DNA of 64,000 nucleotides, from contig NZ_JBHMEZ010000011.1 in assembly GCF_042427615.1 (NCBI RefSeq), forward strand, positions 372,001-436,000. Reading direction: 5' to 3'. The DNA comes from Formosa undariae (lineage in GTDB: Bacteria; Bacteroidota; Bacteroidia; Flavobacteriales; Flavobacteriaceae). Every line of letters begins with the position of its first letter. Position 1 is the stretch's first letter. Both the position numbers and the translations under genes were made by a program. Shown piece by piece: positions 1 to 8,876 of this stretch. The notes under the pieces were generated by a model, which was not told the DNA's origin, did no database searches, and saw nothing but the letters and a program-made list of their open reading frames with translations.

Positions 1-620
1 CTGCAAATATTAAAAACTTAGGAGTTATTCATAGAGGGTTTTCAACTTACGAAAAAACGAAATATAGAAATAACCCAGAATGGCAATTAGCAATCGAATT
101 ACAATCTAAATTTCCAGATTTACCAATAATTAACGATCCGTCGCATATTACAGGTAAACGTGATATGATTTTTGATGTATGTCAAACAGCTTTAGATTTA
201 AACTTTGATGGTTTAATGATCGAAACGCATTACGATCCAGACAACGCTTGGAGTGATGCTGCACAGCAAGTAACACCTTCTGTTCTAGTTCAGATTATGA
301 AAGATCTTAAAATTAGAAAAGAAACGGATTCTGAAGCAGATTATTTAACTGCTTTAAGTAATTTAAGAGCTAAAATCGATATTATCGATAATCAAGTTAT
401 CGATCTTTTAGGTAAGCGTATGGTTGTTGCAGATGGTATAGGGACACTAAAACGTCAGAAAAACGTATCTGTTTTACAGAGTAAGCGTTGGAATGAAATT
501 TTAGGAGCTATGGTAATGGAAGGTCAAGATCATGGTTTAAGTGAAGAATTTATCTTAAAAATGTTTAAGGCCATTCACCAAGAATCTATTAATCACCAAG
601 AAAAAATAATCAATAAATAA
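1..620 (+). CDS. Bifunctional DAHP synthase / chorismate mutase, 3' part
   Basis: The 5' end lies outside the window; the reading frame is open from base 3. The visible ~205 residues contain the end of a class I-beta (KDO8P-synthase-like) DAHP synthase barrel, with the metal/substrate motif NDPSHITGKRD and the stretch DGLMIETHYDPDNAWSDAAQ. A linker leads to an AroQ-type chorismate mutase helix bundle (LRAKIDIIDNQVIDLLGKR). Family knowledge: the fusion condenses PEP and erythrose-4-phosphate and converts chorismate to prephenate, and the mutase domain can carry feedback control. It ends at a strong hairpin. Aromatic amino acid synthesis is secure; the exact symbol is not. Confidence 0.93.
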   Translation, partial: ANIKNLGVIHRGFSTYEKTKYRNNPEWQLAIELQSKFPDLPIINDPSHITGKRDMIFDVCQTALDLNFDGLMIETHYDPDNAWSDAAQQVTPSVLVQIMKDLKIRKETDSEADYLTALSNLRAKIDIIDNQVIDLLGKRMVVADGIGTLKRQKNVSVLQSKRWNEILGAMVMEGQDHGLSEEFILKMFKAIHQESINHQEKIINK

Positions 621-642
621 GATTTTATTTATTGTATAAAAC

Positions 643-676
643 AAAGCCCCGTTCAATAATTACTGAACGGGGCTTT
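643..676. terminator. Bidirectional hairpin terminator
   Basis: A perfect 13-bp stem (AAAGCCCCGTTCA paired with its complement) encloses an 8-base loop, with A-rich and T-rich flanks. It lies between two convergent genes and can serve both strands. Confidence 0.9.
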
Positions 677-698
677 ATTGTTTTATAAAGTGTTTTTG

Positions 699-1487
699 TT
701 ATTGTATTGAGAAATCAAAAACAGATTGATTCGCTCTACCTGTAGGTACATTACCTTGGTAAATAAAGCAATATTCACCTGGACTTAATGGCTCAGGAGT
801 AGCTACCTTAAATTTGTTGTTACCCATTTCTTCTATAGTAAAATCAATGGCGTCTTTGGCGCTAATACCTTTAGTGCTAGAAAGAGAACTGCTTTTTCCT
901 ATAACCATTTCTCTTAAGTTTTTTCTTTCGTTAACATCTAGTTTTACCAATACAAATTCGTTTGGAGAAGTCGCTGTTTTAAACCACCAATCAGACATTC
1001 CAGTTTGCATATTATCTATCTCATTTGAACTGAAAATAAATACAAATTTTTGTTTTCCTGATTTGATGATGTTATTCGATTGTGTTCTTAGTAATTGTGC
1101 TTTTTGCTTCGAATTTATAAAACCTGAAACTAATTTTTGAGCTGTAGCATTCGAATTTGAACTAGAAAAAACAGAAGGTAGAATTCTATCTAAATCATCT
1201 GTAGCACTTAAAAAGTAAATTCCGGTTTGAGATTTTGTGTCGCTTTTCGATTTTTTCATAACTACAGATAAAATATCTGTTGAAACTCCAGCATTCTTTA
1301 ATTCTGTTAGCGCACTAATTGAAGCGTCGAAATCTACATTCGAAGAGTTAATTTTGTCGATAATCATAGTATCGTCAAAGCCAAGTTCTTGCATTTGGAT
1401 TATCGTTTCGTTTGTGATTGTTTCCTGAGCAAAAGAATTGAAAGTAGATAGCAGGAATACCGCGATTAGAGTAATAATTTTTTTCAT
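699..1487 (-). CDS. Exported protein of unknown function
   Basis: A 262-residue protein with a clear signal peptide (basic MKK, hydrophobic core, cut near NSFAQ). After the signal is a short helical stretch (roughly residues 28-78) resembling the small repeats found in other exported Bacteroidota proteins (LGFDDTMIIDKINSS, then LKNAGVSTDILSVVMKK). The rest is mixed alpha/beta and ends in a beta-rich region with GEYCFIYQGN. No catalytic motif was recognised. It stands alone, convergent with the DAHP synthase gene and divergent from rsgA. Probably periplasmic; function unknown. Confidence 0.8.
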   Translation of the reverse strand: MKKIITLIAVFLLSTFNSFAQETITNETIIQMQELGFDDTMIIDKINSSNVDFDASISALTELKNAGVSTDILSVVMKKSKSDTKSQTGIYFLSATDDLDRILPSVFSSSNSNATAQKLVSGFINSKQKAQLLRTQSNNIIKSGKQKFVFIFSSNEIDNMQTGMSDWWFKTATSPNEFVLVKLDVNERKNLREMVIGKSSSLSSTKGISAKDAIDFTIEEMGNNKFKVATPEPLSPGEYCFIYQGNVPTGRANQSVFDFSIQ

Positions 1488-1557
1488 TTAATGATTTTTT
1501 TGTAAATAGGGGGTGAAGATAAATATTCTCTCATTTAAATTTTAAATTTATTTCATT

Positions 1558-1565
1558 TACTTTTG
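1558..1565 (+). promoter_or_regulatory. Bacteroidota -7 element of rsgA (TACTTTTG)
   Basis: A perfect TAnnTTTG match ends only six bases before the rsgA ATG. Transcription would begin at or next to the start codon, so the message is probably leaderless. No convincing -33 element was seen. Confidence 0.65.
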
Positions 1566-1571
1566 GCAAAT

Positions 1572-2534
1572 ATGACAGGAACAGTATATAAGTCGACAGG
1601 AAGTTGGTACACCGTAAAAACACCAAACGGTGACACTTACGACTGCCGTATAAAGGGGAAATTTAGACTTAAAGGTATAAAAAGTACCAATCCAATATCA
1701 GTTGGAGATTTAGTCGATTTTGAGGTTGAAACTCTAGATAATGTCACTACTGGAGTCATTCACCATATTCACGACCGTATGAACTATATTGTTCGTAAAT
1801 CTGTGAATCTATCTAAGCAAACACATATTATAGCGTCTAATATCGACCAGGTATTTTTATTAATTACAATTAATAATCCGCCAACACTTACCAGTTTTAT
1901 AGATAGGTTTTTAGTCACTGCCGAAGCTTACGCTATTAAAACCGTTTTACTTTTTAATAAGATTGATGTTTACGACGAAAAAACGATTCTAGAAGTACGC
2001 TATTTAGCATCTGTGTATCGCGCGATTGGTTATGAATGTATTGGTATCTCGGCAGAAACAGGTAAGAATTTAGATAAGGTAAAAGCACTAATGCTTGGGA
2101 AAGTAAGCATGTTTGCAGGGCATTCCGGAGTAGGAAAGTCTACATTGGTAAATGCTTTAGAACCCTCTTTAGATTTAAAAACAAAAGCGATTTCTTCACA
2201 ACATATGCAAGGGCAACATACTACGACATTTGCAGAAATGTTCGATTTAAGTTTCGATGCTCGAATTATAGATACACCGGGAATTAAAGGTTTTGGTGTT
2301 GTAGATATGGAGAAGGTGGAAATAGGAGATTATTTTCCTGAATTTTTCGCTTTAAAACAAGATTGTAAGTTTAATAATTGTCTTCATATCGAAGAACCCA
2401 AATGTGCTGTAAAAGATGCGTTAGACCGAGACGAAATTTCATTCTCGCGCTACAGAAGTTATGTGCAAATTATAGAAGGTGAAGACGAACATTATCGTAC
2501 CGATATTTGGGATAAAGATCAAGAAGGGTTTTAA
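1572..2534 (+). CDS. rsgA: Ribosome small-subunit-dependent GTPase A
   Basis: Circularly permuted GTPase that checks late 30S subunit assembly. An N-terminal OB-fold comes first, then the G motifs in permuted order: G4 NKID, G5-like SAETG, G1 GHSGVGKST, G3 DTPG. The C-terminal zinc region contains CKFNNCLHIEEPKC. The ATG start (MTGTVYKSTGSW) is chosen over an in-frame TTG three codons upstream because that TTG lies inside the -7 promoter element. The stop overlaps the dtd start by one base (TAATG), so the two genes are co-transcribed and probably translationally coupled. Confidence 0.97.
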   Translation: MTGTVYKSTGSWYTVKTPNGDTYDCRIKGKFRLKGIKSTNPISVGDLVDFEVETLDNVTTGVIHHIHDRMNYIVRKSVNLSKQTHIIASNIDQVFLLITINNPPTLTSFIDRFLVTAEAYAIKTVLLFNKIDVYDEKTILEVRYLASVYRAIGYECIGISAETGKNLDKVKALMLGKVSMFAGHSGVGKSTLVNALEPSLDLKTKAISSQHMQGQHTTTFAEMFDLSFDARIIDTPGIKGFGVVDMEKVEIGDYFPEFFALKQDCKFNNCLHIEEPKCAVKDALDRDEISFSRYRSYVQIIEGEDEHYRTDIWDKDQEGF

Positions 2535-2986
2535 TGAAAGTAGTCATTCAACGCGTATCCAAAGCTAGCGTAACTATAGCAGGTGATAAAGTAGCGAACA
2601 TAGCACACGGACTTTTAGTTTTAATAGGTATTGTAGCCGACGATACTCAAGATGATATTTCTTGGCTTTCGAAAAAAATAGCAAATCTTCGAATTTTTGA
2701 AGACGAAGCAGGCGTGATGAATACATCCTTAATCGATAGTGGAGGAGATGCCATTGTTGTAAGTCAGTTTACACTTCACGCCGCTACAAAAAAAGGAAAT
2801 AGACCAAGTTATATTAAAGCTGCAAAACCGGATGTCGCTATCCCAATGTATGAATCTTTTGTGAGTCAGTTAGAGAAGGATTTAGATCGTAAAGTCCAAA
2901 CAGGGAGGTTTGGTGCAGATATGAAAGTTGAGCTATTAAATGATGGTCCTGTCACTATAATTATGGATAGTAAGAATAAAGAATAA
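2534..2986 (+). CDS. dtd: D-aminoacyl-tRNA deacylase
   Basis: A 150-residue protein of normal DTD length. It hydrolyses D-amino acids (and glycine from mischarged tRNA-Ala) off tRNA, protecting translation. The two family signatures are present: SQFTLHA in the middle and the Gly-cisPro motif in NDGPVTII near the C-terminus. It starts within the rsgA stop codon, forming a two-gene translation-quality operon. No terminator is visible before the next gene 34 bases downstream. Confidence 0.97.
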   Translation: MKVVIQRVSKASVTIAGDKVANIAHGLLVLIGIVADDTQDDISWLSKKIANLRIFEDEAGVMNTSLIDSGGDAIVVSQFTLHAATKKGNRPSYIKAAKPDVAIPMYESFVSQLEKDLDRKVQTGRFGADMKVELLNDGPVTIIMDSKNKE

Positions 2987-3020
2987 AAGTTAAGCATTTT
3001 GTTTCTTTTAACATAAAATA

Positions 3021-4954
3021 ATGTTAAATTTAATAAGTCAACTTAACCTACTTATGTCTTTAAAATCCCTTTTGGGTGTATTTATTTTATGCCTAACAAC
3101 GAACGTATTTGCCCAAACAAATTTCAGTTCAAATAATCTAGAAAAAGCGACTCTAGCTAAAAATGCCAATGTATTAGTTAAGACCAACGATGTAGAAATA
3201 CATATACTTAGCTATAATAAAATGGTGATTAAAACACATCGCACCGTCACGATTTATAACGAATCTGGAGATAGTAAAGCATATACCCACGAGGCGTACG
3301 ACGGATCTACAAAAATAAAAACATTAGAAGCTACAATTTATAATGCTTTTGGCGAAAAGGTAAAACGTTATAAAGAAAAGGATTTCCAAGATGCCGCTCG
3401 GGCAGATGGCATTTCGATATACAACGACGATCGCATAAAATATATAGAACATCAATCGGTTTCTTATCCTTATACTGTAGATTATATTTCGGAAGTTGAA
3501 CATTCTATGACCGCATTTCTTCCTTCGTGGTCACCTTTAGAAACTTTTTATACTAGCGTTTTACAAACATCGTATCAGATAATTAACGATACCGATGTGC
3601 CTTTGGCTTTAAAAGAAGAACATTTCGAAGGGTATAATATTATCAAGAAAAGTGATTATCATTTTGTAGCAAAAGATTTAAAAGCAATTACCCCTGAAGC
3701 GTATAGTCCGGATTTTTATATGTTTGCTCCGCGTTTAAAAGTAGCCATGCAAACTTTCGATATGAAAGGTGTTCAGGGTATAAATACCAATTGGCAAGAT
3801 TTTGGTGCTTGGGTTTATGAAAGTCTACTTTCCGATACGCAGGAACTTCCAGAAAGTGTTATAGCAACTATAAAATCATTAACAACAGAGGCGTCTACGA
3901 ACGAAGAAAAAGCCAGAATTGTATATGATTATCTTCAGAAAAAAGCCCGATATATTAGTGTTCAAGTAGGTATTGGTGGTTGGAAACCCATGTTGGCGAA
4001 AGATGTAGACCGATTAAGTTATGGCGATTGTAAAGCCCTTTCAAATTATACGCATGCCTTATTAAATGTTGTAGGCGTCCCTCTTATTATGCTTTAATAT
4101 ATGGTGGAGAAGATATTAAAAACATAGATAAAGATTTTTCGAGCACGCAGGGGAATCATGCGGTATTAACTATTCCTTCCGAAGCGGGTTATGTTTGGCT
4201 TGAATGTACGAGTCAGAAAACACCGTTTGGGTATATTGCTAATTTTACAGACGATAGAGATGCCTTAATTATAACTCCAGAAGGCGGTAAAATTGTGCAT
4301 ACTAAAATTTATAATACCGAGGAAAATCTATTAAATACTTCAGCTAAAATTCAATTAAATGCAGATGGCAGTTTTAATGCCGATGTTGTAGTTAAGTCTT
4401 ACGGCACGCAATATCGCGGTGCTCTTGGCTTAGAGGAAGCTACAGAGAAAAATCAGAAATTACGGTTTAAAGACAATTGGGATTATATTAATGATTTAGA
4501 TATTACGTCTGTCGCTTATACGAATAACAAGCGCGATATTGAATTTACCGAGAACGTTTCGGTTTCAGCTAGAAATTATGCTTCAAAAACGGGAAAAAGA
4601 CTATTACTAAAACCTAATGTGTTTAATAAATTGGCTCATGTGCCGCCAAGGTATACGAACCGAACCATGCCTGTACAGATAGATCGTGGTTTTATAGATA
4701 CAGATACATATCAAATTAATCTAGAAAACGGATTGGAAGTTGAAGCCTTGCAAAAGGATGTGGCGCTAGAAACAAAATTTGGGTCGTATTATTCATCAAT
4801 AAAAGAGGAGGAAGACGGTTCACTAACATACACTCGAAAATTAACCTATAACAAAGGTATTTACCCTAAAGAGGATTACCATGCTTATAGGGATTTTTGG
4901 ATTGCTATTTCTAAACTCGATAATGCCAAAATTGCGCTATTAATTAATATTTAA
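3021..4954 (+). pseudogene. DUF3857/transglutaminase-like exported protein, frameshifted
   Basis: The first segment runs in one frame to a stop at 4097. The protein then continues in the -1 frame from about 4081 to 4954. Reading across gives a continuous family sequence: NVVGVP, then (frame change) SYYALIYGGEDIKN. Loss of one T (CCTTCT to CCTCT) near 4081 explains it. A signal peptide follows the preferred start at 3054 (MSLKSLLGVFILCL); an ATG at 3021 is also possible. The N-terminal beta domain is DUF3857. The transglutaminase core retains the catalytic Cys in SYGDCKALS, about 15 codons before the break, and a His in GNHAVL after it. Either a recent null mutation or an assembly error. Paralogous to the next gene. 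Confidence 0.85.
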
Positions 4955-4959
4955 ACCCA

Positions 4960-7008
4960 ATGAAACTACTCGTTAACCTACTATTTATTTTAAGCCTCCA
5001 AGTTTGTTTTTCCCAAGATTACAGATTTGGAAAAGTCTCAGAAGAAGAACTAAAAGAAACTATTAATGCTAAAGATCCAGAAGCGCATGCCACTATTTTG
5101 TACTTAAATGAAGTTGTTAAATTTAATTATGATAAAGAAAAAGGATTTGTTGTGGTTACCGAAGTTCAGAAACGAATTAAAATCTACGATAAAGAAGGTG
5201 TAGATTGGGCCACACAAAGTGTGCCTTTTTACGATCCAGATAATAATTCTAAAGGCGAACAAGTAAGCGGATTAAAAGGATACACGTACACCTTAGTGAA
5301 TGGTAAAATTGAAGATGATAAATTAGGTAGGGATAATATATTCGAAGAAGCAACCAATAAATATTGGAAGCAAATTAAATTTACGATGCCTAATATTTCA
5401 GACGGGTGTATAGTCGAGTTTCAGTACAGAAAAGAGTCTCCGTATTTAAGTATAGACGATCAGGTATATCAATACGATATTCCTGTTAAAAAACTAGAAT
5501 CGAAAGTTAGTATTCCTGAATACTTTTATTTTAACCAGTATTTAAATCCCAAGGCTACTTATGTGCCAATAATAAAGCAAAATAGGGTTAATAGAATAGA
5601 AAACGTAACCAGTAAAAGCAGAGTTACAGAAGGGGCTGGTTTTACACAAGTTACAAAATCATCTTTCGATACCTCTCAATGGGAATTTAATGAAACCGTC
5701 TATGAGGCTAATTTAACTGATATTCCTGCTTTAAAAACTGAAGTTTTTGTAGATAATATAGATGTGTATCGCTGTAAAGTTGATTGGGAATATGCCATGT
5801 ATAAAGGACCAAGTGGAGATATTAAAAAATATTCTACAGATTGGGAAAGTGTAACCAAAACCATTTACGATCATGAAGATTTTGGTGGGCGATTATCAAA
5901 ATCTGGATATTTTGAAGACGATATCGATGCGCTTTTAGTTAACGTGAAAAATCAGACCGAGCGCATTAACCTCATTTATAATTTTGTAAAATCTAAAGTA
6001 GCTTGGAATGAGTACTATGGAGATTATGCCGAAAAGGGTGTTAAAAAAGCGTATAAAGATGGCATGGGAAATGTAGCGGATATAAACTTAATGCTTACAG
6101 CGATGTTACGCTATGCTGGAGTTTCTGCAAATCCAGTTTTAGTGAGTACTAAAAGTAATGGAATCCCTTTATTTCCTACACGTAATGGTTTTAATTATGT
6201 GATTTCTGCTGTAGAATTAAACGATAAACTGGTGTTGTTAGATGCAACCTACAAATATGCAATGCCCAACGTATTGCCGTCTCGCGCTATAAACTGGCAG
6301 GGACGTATTGTTCGAGAACAAGGAAGTTCGGCTTGGGTAAGTTTAATGAATCAACTTATGGCAGAAGAGCGTTGTACTTTACAAGTTAATCTTAAAACAG
6401 ATCTAAGTGCAGAGGGCCGTGTTATGGTTAGAATAACCAATGCCAATGTAATGAACTTTAGAAGTGCGTACGAAAGCATGGGGGACGACGAGCGTCTTAG
6501 AGATTTAGAATCGGATAAAGGTGAAATAGAAATCTCTAATTATAAGATTAAAGACGAAGATGATTTTAATAAATCTATGATTCAATATTCTTACGAGTAC
6601 AATTTACAGAATGCGGCAGAACAAATAGGCGATCAGATTTACGTATCACCAATGTTGTTTTTTAAAGAAACTGAGAATGTATTTAAACAAGAAGAACGTC
6701 TATTTCCTATCGAATTTAAACATCCTAGACAGTACAGTTATAACATCGCTTTTATGATACCTGAAGGTTATAAATTAGAAAGTTTACCAGAAAGTGCCAG
6801 GTTCCAATTTAATGGTGGACAAGGCGATTTTAGCTATTTGTCTACTAGTAGGGGGAATACGATTGTATTTAAAGTAGATTACAGTTTTAATAATACGTTT
6901 GTTCTAACTAATGATTATGAGCAGTTTAAATCTTTTTTTGAGACGATGGTTAATAAAGAAACAGAAAAAATGGTTTTCACTAAAATTAGTTCTGGAGGAA
7001 CAGAATAA
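4960..7008 (+). CDS. DUF3857 and transglutaminase-like exported protein
   Basis: A 682-residue protein with a signal peptide (MKLLVNLLFILSLQVCFSQ). An N-terminal DUF3857 beta domain is followed by a transglutaminase-like core (roughly residues 300-420) and a C-terminal beta region. At the position of the catalytic GDCKD of active homologues the sequence reads GMGNVADINLMLTAMLRYAG. The nucleophilic Cys is therefore missing and the domain is probably non-catalytic, perhaps binding peptide or glycan. It begins five bases after the preceding paralogue, so the two form one operon born of tandem duplication. Location periplasmic or outer-membrane associated; substrate unknown. Confidence 0.88.
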   Translation: MKLLVNLLFILSLQVCFSQDYRFGKVSEEELKETINAKDPEAHATILYLNEVVKFNYDKEKGFVVVTEVQKRIKIYDKEGVDWATQSVPFYDPDNNSKGEQVSGLKGYTYTLVNGKIEDDKLGRDNIFEEATNKYWKQIKFTMPNISDGCIVEFQYRKESPYLSIDDQVYQYDIPVKKLESKVSIPEYFYFNQYLNPKATYVPIIKQNRVNRIENVTSKSRVTEGAGFTQVTKSSFDTSQWEFNETVYEANLTDIPALKTEVFVDNIDVYRCKVDWEYAMYKGPSGDIKKYSTDWESVTKTIYDHEDFGGRLSKSGYFEDDIDALLVNVKNQTERINLIYNFVKSKVAWNEYYGDYAEKGVKKAYKDGMGNVADINLMLTAMLRYAGVSANPVLVSTKSNGIPLFPTRNGFNYVISAVELNDKLVLLDATYKYAMPNVLPSRAINWQGRIVREQGSSAWVSLMNQLMAEERCTLQVNLKTDLSAEGRVMVRITNANVMNFRSAYESMGDDERLRDLESDKGEIEISNYKIKDEDDFNKSMIQYSYEYNLQNAAEQIGDQIYVSPMLFFKETENVFKQEERLFPIEFKHPRQYSYNIAFMIPEGYKLESLPESARFQFNGGQGDFSYLSTSRGNTIVFKVDYSFNNTFVLTNDYEQFKSFFETMVNKETEKMVFTKISSGGTE

Positions 7009-7133
7009 GTCTTACTTTTTTAAAGGATAAAAATAAATAAAATAGTAGTTTTACGCAGGAAAGTAAACAAGTCGTCAAGTCTTTATGTTTTTAAAAGCCT
7101 AAATACTTGACGATTTTATATAAAGTCATACAA

Positions 7134-7460
7134 ATGAATATTGAAGATGCACAATTAGCCGTAGATTCTTGGATTAAAGAACATGGTGTTCGTTATTTTA
7201 ACGAGCTTACTAATATGGCACAACTTACCGAAGAAGTAGGGGAAGTAGCCAGAATTATAGCAAGACGTTATGGCGAACAAAGTGAAAAAGAAAGTGATAA
7301 AAATAAAGATCTTGGCGAAGAATTAGCCGATGTTGTTTTTGTAGTGTTATGTTTGGCAAATCAAACAGGCATTAACCTACAAGAAGCGTTCGATAAGAAA
7401 CTAGATTTAAAAACGAATCGCGATCACGATAGGCATCACAATAATAAAAAATTAAAATAG
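7134..7460 (+). CDS. MazG-like nucleotide pyrophosphohydrolase
   Basis: A compact all-alpha NTP pyrophosphohydrolase of about 108 residues starting MNIEDAQLAVDSWIKE. The metal-binding acid pattern is visible as LTEEVGEVARIIARR followed by KDLGEELADVVFVVL, typical of the MazG/iMazG superfamily. It probably hydrolyses non-canonical or excess dNTPs to the monophosphate. The ATG is chosen over a TTG nine codons upstream because it begins exactly at the conserved N-terminal helix. It lies six bases ahead of aroA and is likely co-transcribed with it. Confidence 0.88.
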   Translation: MNIEDAQLAVDSWIKEHGVRYFNELTNMAQLTEEVGEVARIIARRYGEQSEKESDKNKDLGEELADVVFVVLCLANQTGINLQEAFDKKLDLKTNRDHDRHHNNKKLK

Positions 7461-7466
7461 TATATA

Positions 7467-8702
7467 ATGAATATCAGTTTAGAGCAGTCTGAAATTATAC
7501 AAGAACCATTACAGGTTACCATTACAGGTTCGAAAAGTGAATCGAATCGCTTACTCGTTTTACAGGCTTTATTTCCAAATATTTCTTTAGAAAACATCTC
7601 GAATTCAGACGACTCAGATGTCATGCAAATGGCATTACAGTCTACAGAAGATGTAATCGATATTCATCATGCTGGTACAACCATGCGTTTTCTTACGGCT
7701 TACTTTTCTAGTAAAGAAGGGAAATCTGTTACATTAACCGGATCGAAACGTATGAAAGAGCGTCCGATTAAAATTTTAGTCGATGCGTTGCGCGATTTGG
7801 GTGCAGATATCTCTTATGTTGAAAACGATGGCTATCCACCAATAAAAATCACGGGAAAAAAAATTACTCAAAACGAAGTAACACTTAAAGCAAACGTGAG
7901 TAGTCAATATATTTCTGCATTAATGTTAATTGGATCGTCTTTAGAAAATGGTTTAAAACTAACGTTAGACGGTGCAATTACGTCTGTACCTTATATAAAA
8001 ATGACATTGAATTTACTACATCAATTAGGAATTGATGCGGAATTCGAAGGACAAATTATCACGGTTCAACCAAAAACAAATGCGGTAGACAACCAAACGT
8101 TGATTGTAGAAAGCGACTGGTCTTCAGCATCATATTTCTATAGTATTGTTGCTTTAAGCCCTGTTGGATCTATAATTACATTGTCAGCATATAAAGAGAC
8201 GTCACTACAAGGCGATTCTGTTTTAGCTTCAATTTACAATCAATTTGGAGTAGAAACAACGTTTAAAGACAACACGATTACACTTCAAAAAGTTAAAGTA
8301 GTTTCAAAAGATACGGTAATTACACTCGATTTAGTCAATGCTCCGGATATTGCCCAAACTATTGTTGTATCCTGTTTCGGATTAGGAATTTCTTGTGATT
8401 TATCCGGATTACACACGTTGAAAATTAAAGAAACAGATCGCCTAGAAGCTTTAAAAACGGAGATTGAAAAATTAGGAGGTAAGGTTTACGTTACCGATAA
8501 AACACTTGTTTTAGAACCTTCTGGAATTATAAATGAAAATATAGCGATCGACACATATAGTGATCATAGAATGGCAATGGCATTTGCTCCGTTGGCACTT
8601 TGTACAAAATTACGTGTAAATGATGCTGAAGTCGTTTCAAAATCCTTTCCAGAATTCTGGAGTGATTTAGAAAAAATAGGCTTCAAAATTATAAAAAACT
8701 AA
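7467..8702 (+). CDS. aroA: 3-phosphoshikimate 1-carboxyvinyltransferase (EPSP synthase)
   Basis: Transfers enolpyruvate from PEP to shikimate-3-phosphate, the sixth step of the shikimate pathway. At 411 residues it is slightly shorter than the usual ~430. Visible motifs: GSKSESNR near the N-terminus (shikimate-3-phosphate site), AGTTMRFL, GSKRMKERPI, and near the C-terminus KETDRLEAL and YSDHRMAMAFAPLAL. It follows the MazG-like gene closely. With the DAHP synthase at the window start it is the second shikimate gene here, although they are not in one operon. Confidence 0.97.
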   Translation: MNISLEQSEIIQEPLQVTITGSKSESNRLLVLQALFPNISLENISNSDDSDVMQMALQSTEDVIDIHHAGTTMRFLTAYFSSKEGKSVTLTGSKRMKERPIKILVDALRDLGADISYVENDGYPPIKITGKKITQNEVTLKANVSSQYISALMLIGSSLENGLKLTLDGAITSVPYIKMTLNLLHQLGIDAEFEGQIITVQPKTNAVDNQTLIVESDWSSASYFYSIVALSPVGSIITLSAYKETSLQGDSVLASIYNQFGVETTFKDNTITLQKVKVVSKDTVITLDLVNAPDIAQTIVVSCFGLGISCDLSGLHTLKIKETDRLEALKTEIEKLGGKVYVTDKTLVLEPSGIINENIAIDTYSDHRMAMAFAPLALCTKLRVNDAEVVSKSFPEFWSDLEKIGFKIIKN

Positions 8703-8770
8703 ATTTTTTCAAAAAAAAGCCAATTTTGAGAACTATTTTGCAATTAAATCAATAATAAATAGCGATTTAC

Positions 8771-8802
8771 TTGACAAGGCCTATTTTCAGATTGTATATT
8801 TG
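8771..8802 (+). promoter_or_regulatory. Promoter of queA (TTGACA -33 / TATATTTG -7)
   Basis: A perfect TAnnTTTG element is preceded, after 18 bases, by TTGACA in the place of the -33 box. A leader of roughly 70 bases separates it from the queA ATG. Confidence 0.7.
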
Positions 8803-8876
8803 CCGTTCCTTATAACGATATTATGAAATTAGAATTATTCTAATAGGCATAATGTTTAAAAATAAAATATCAGAAC

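Noticed and set aside
1563..1571. TTG start three codons upstream for rsgA
   Set aside because: It overlaps the -7 promoter element and is not part of the conserved protein start.
4070..4100. Programmed ribosomal frameshift in the DUF3857 gene
   Set aside because: No canonical X-XXY-YYZ slippery heptamer at the junction and no clear stimulatory stem; a lost base explains the data more simply.
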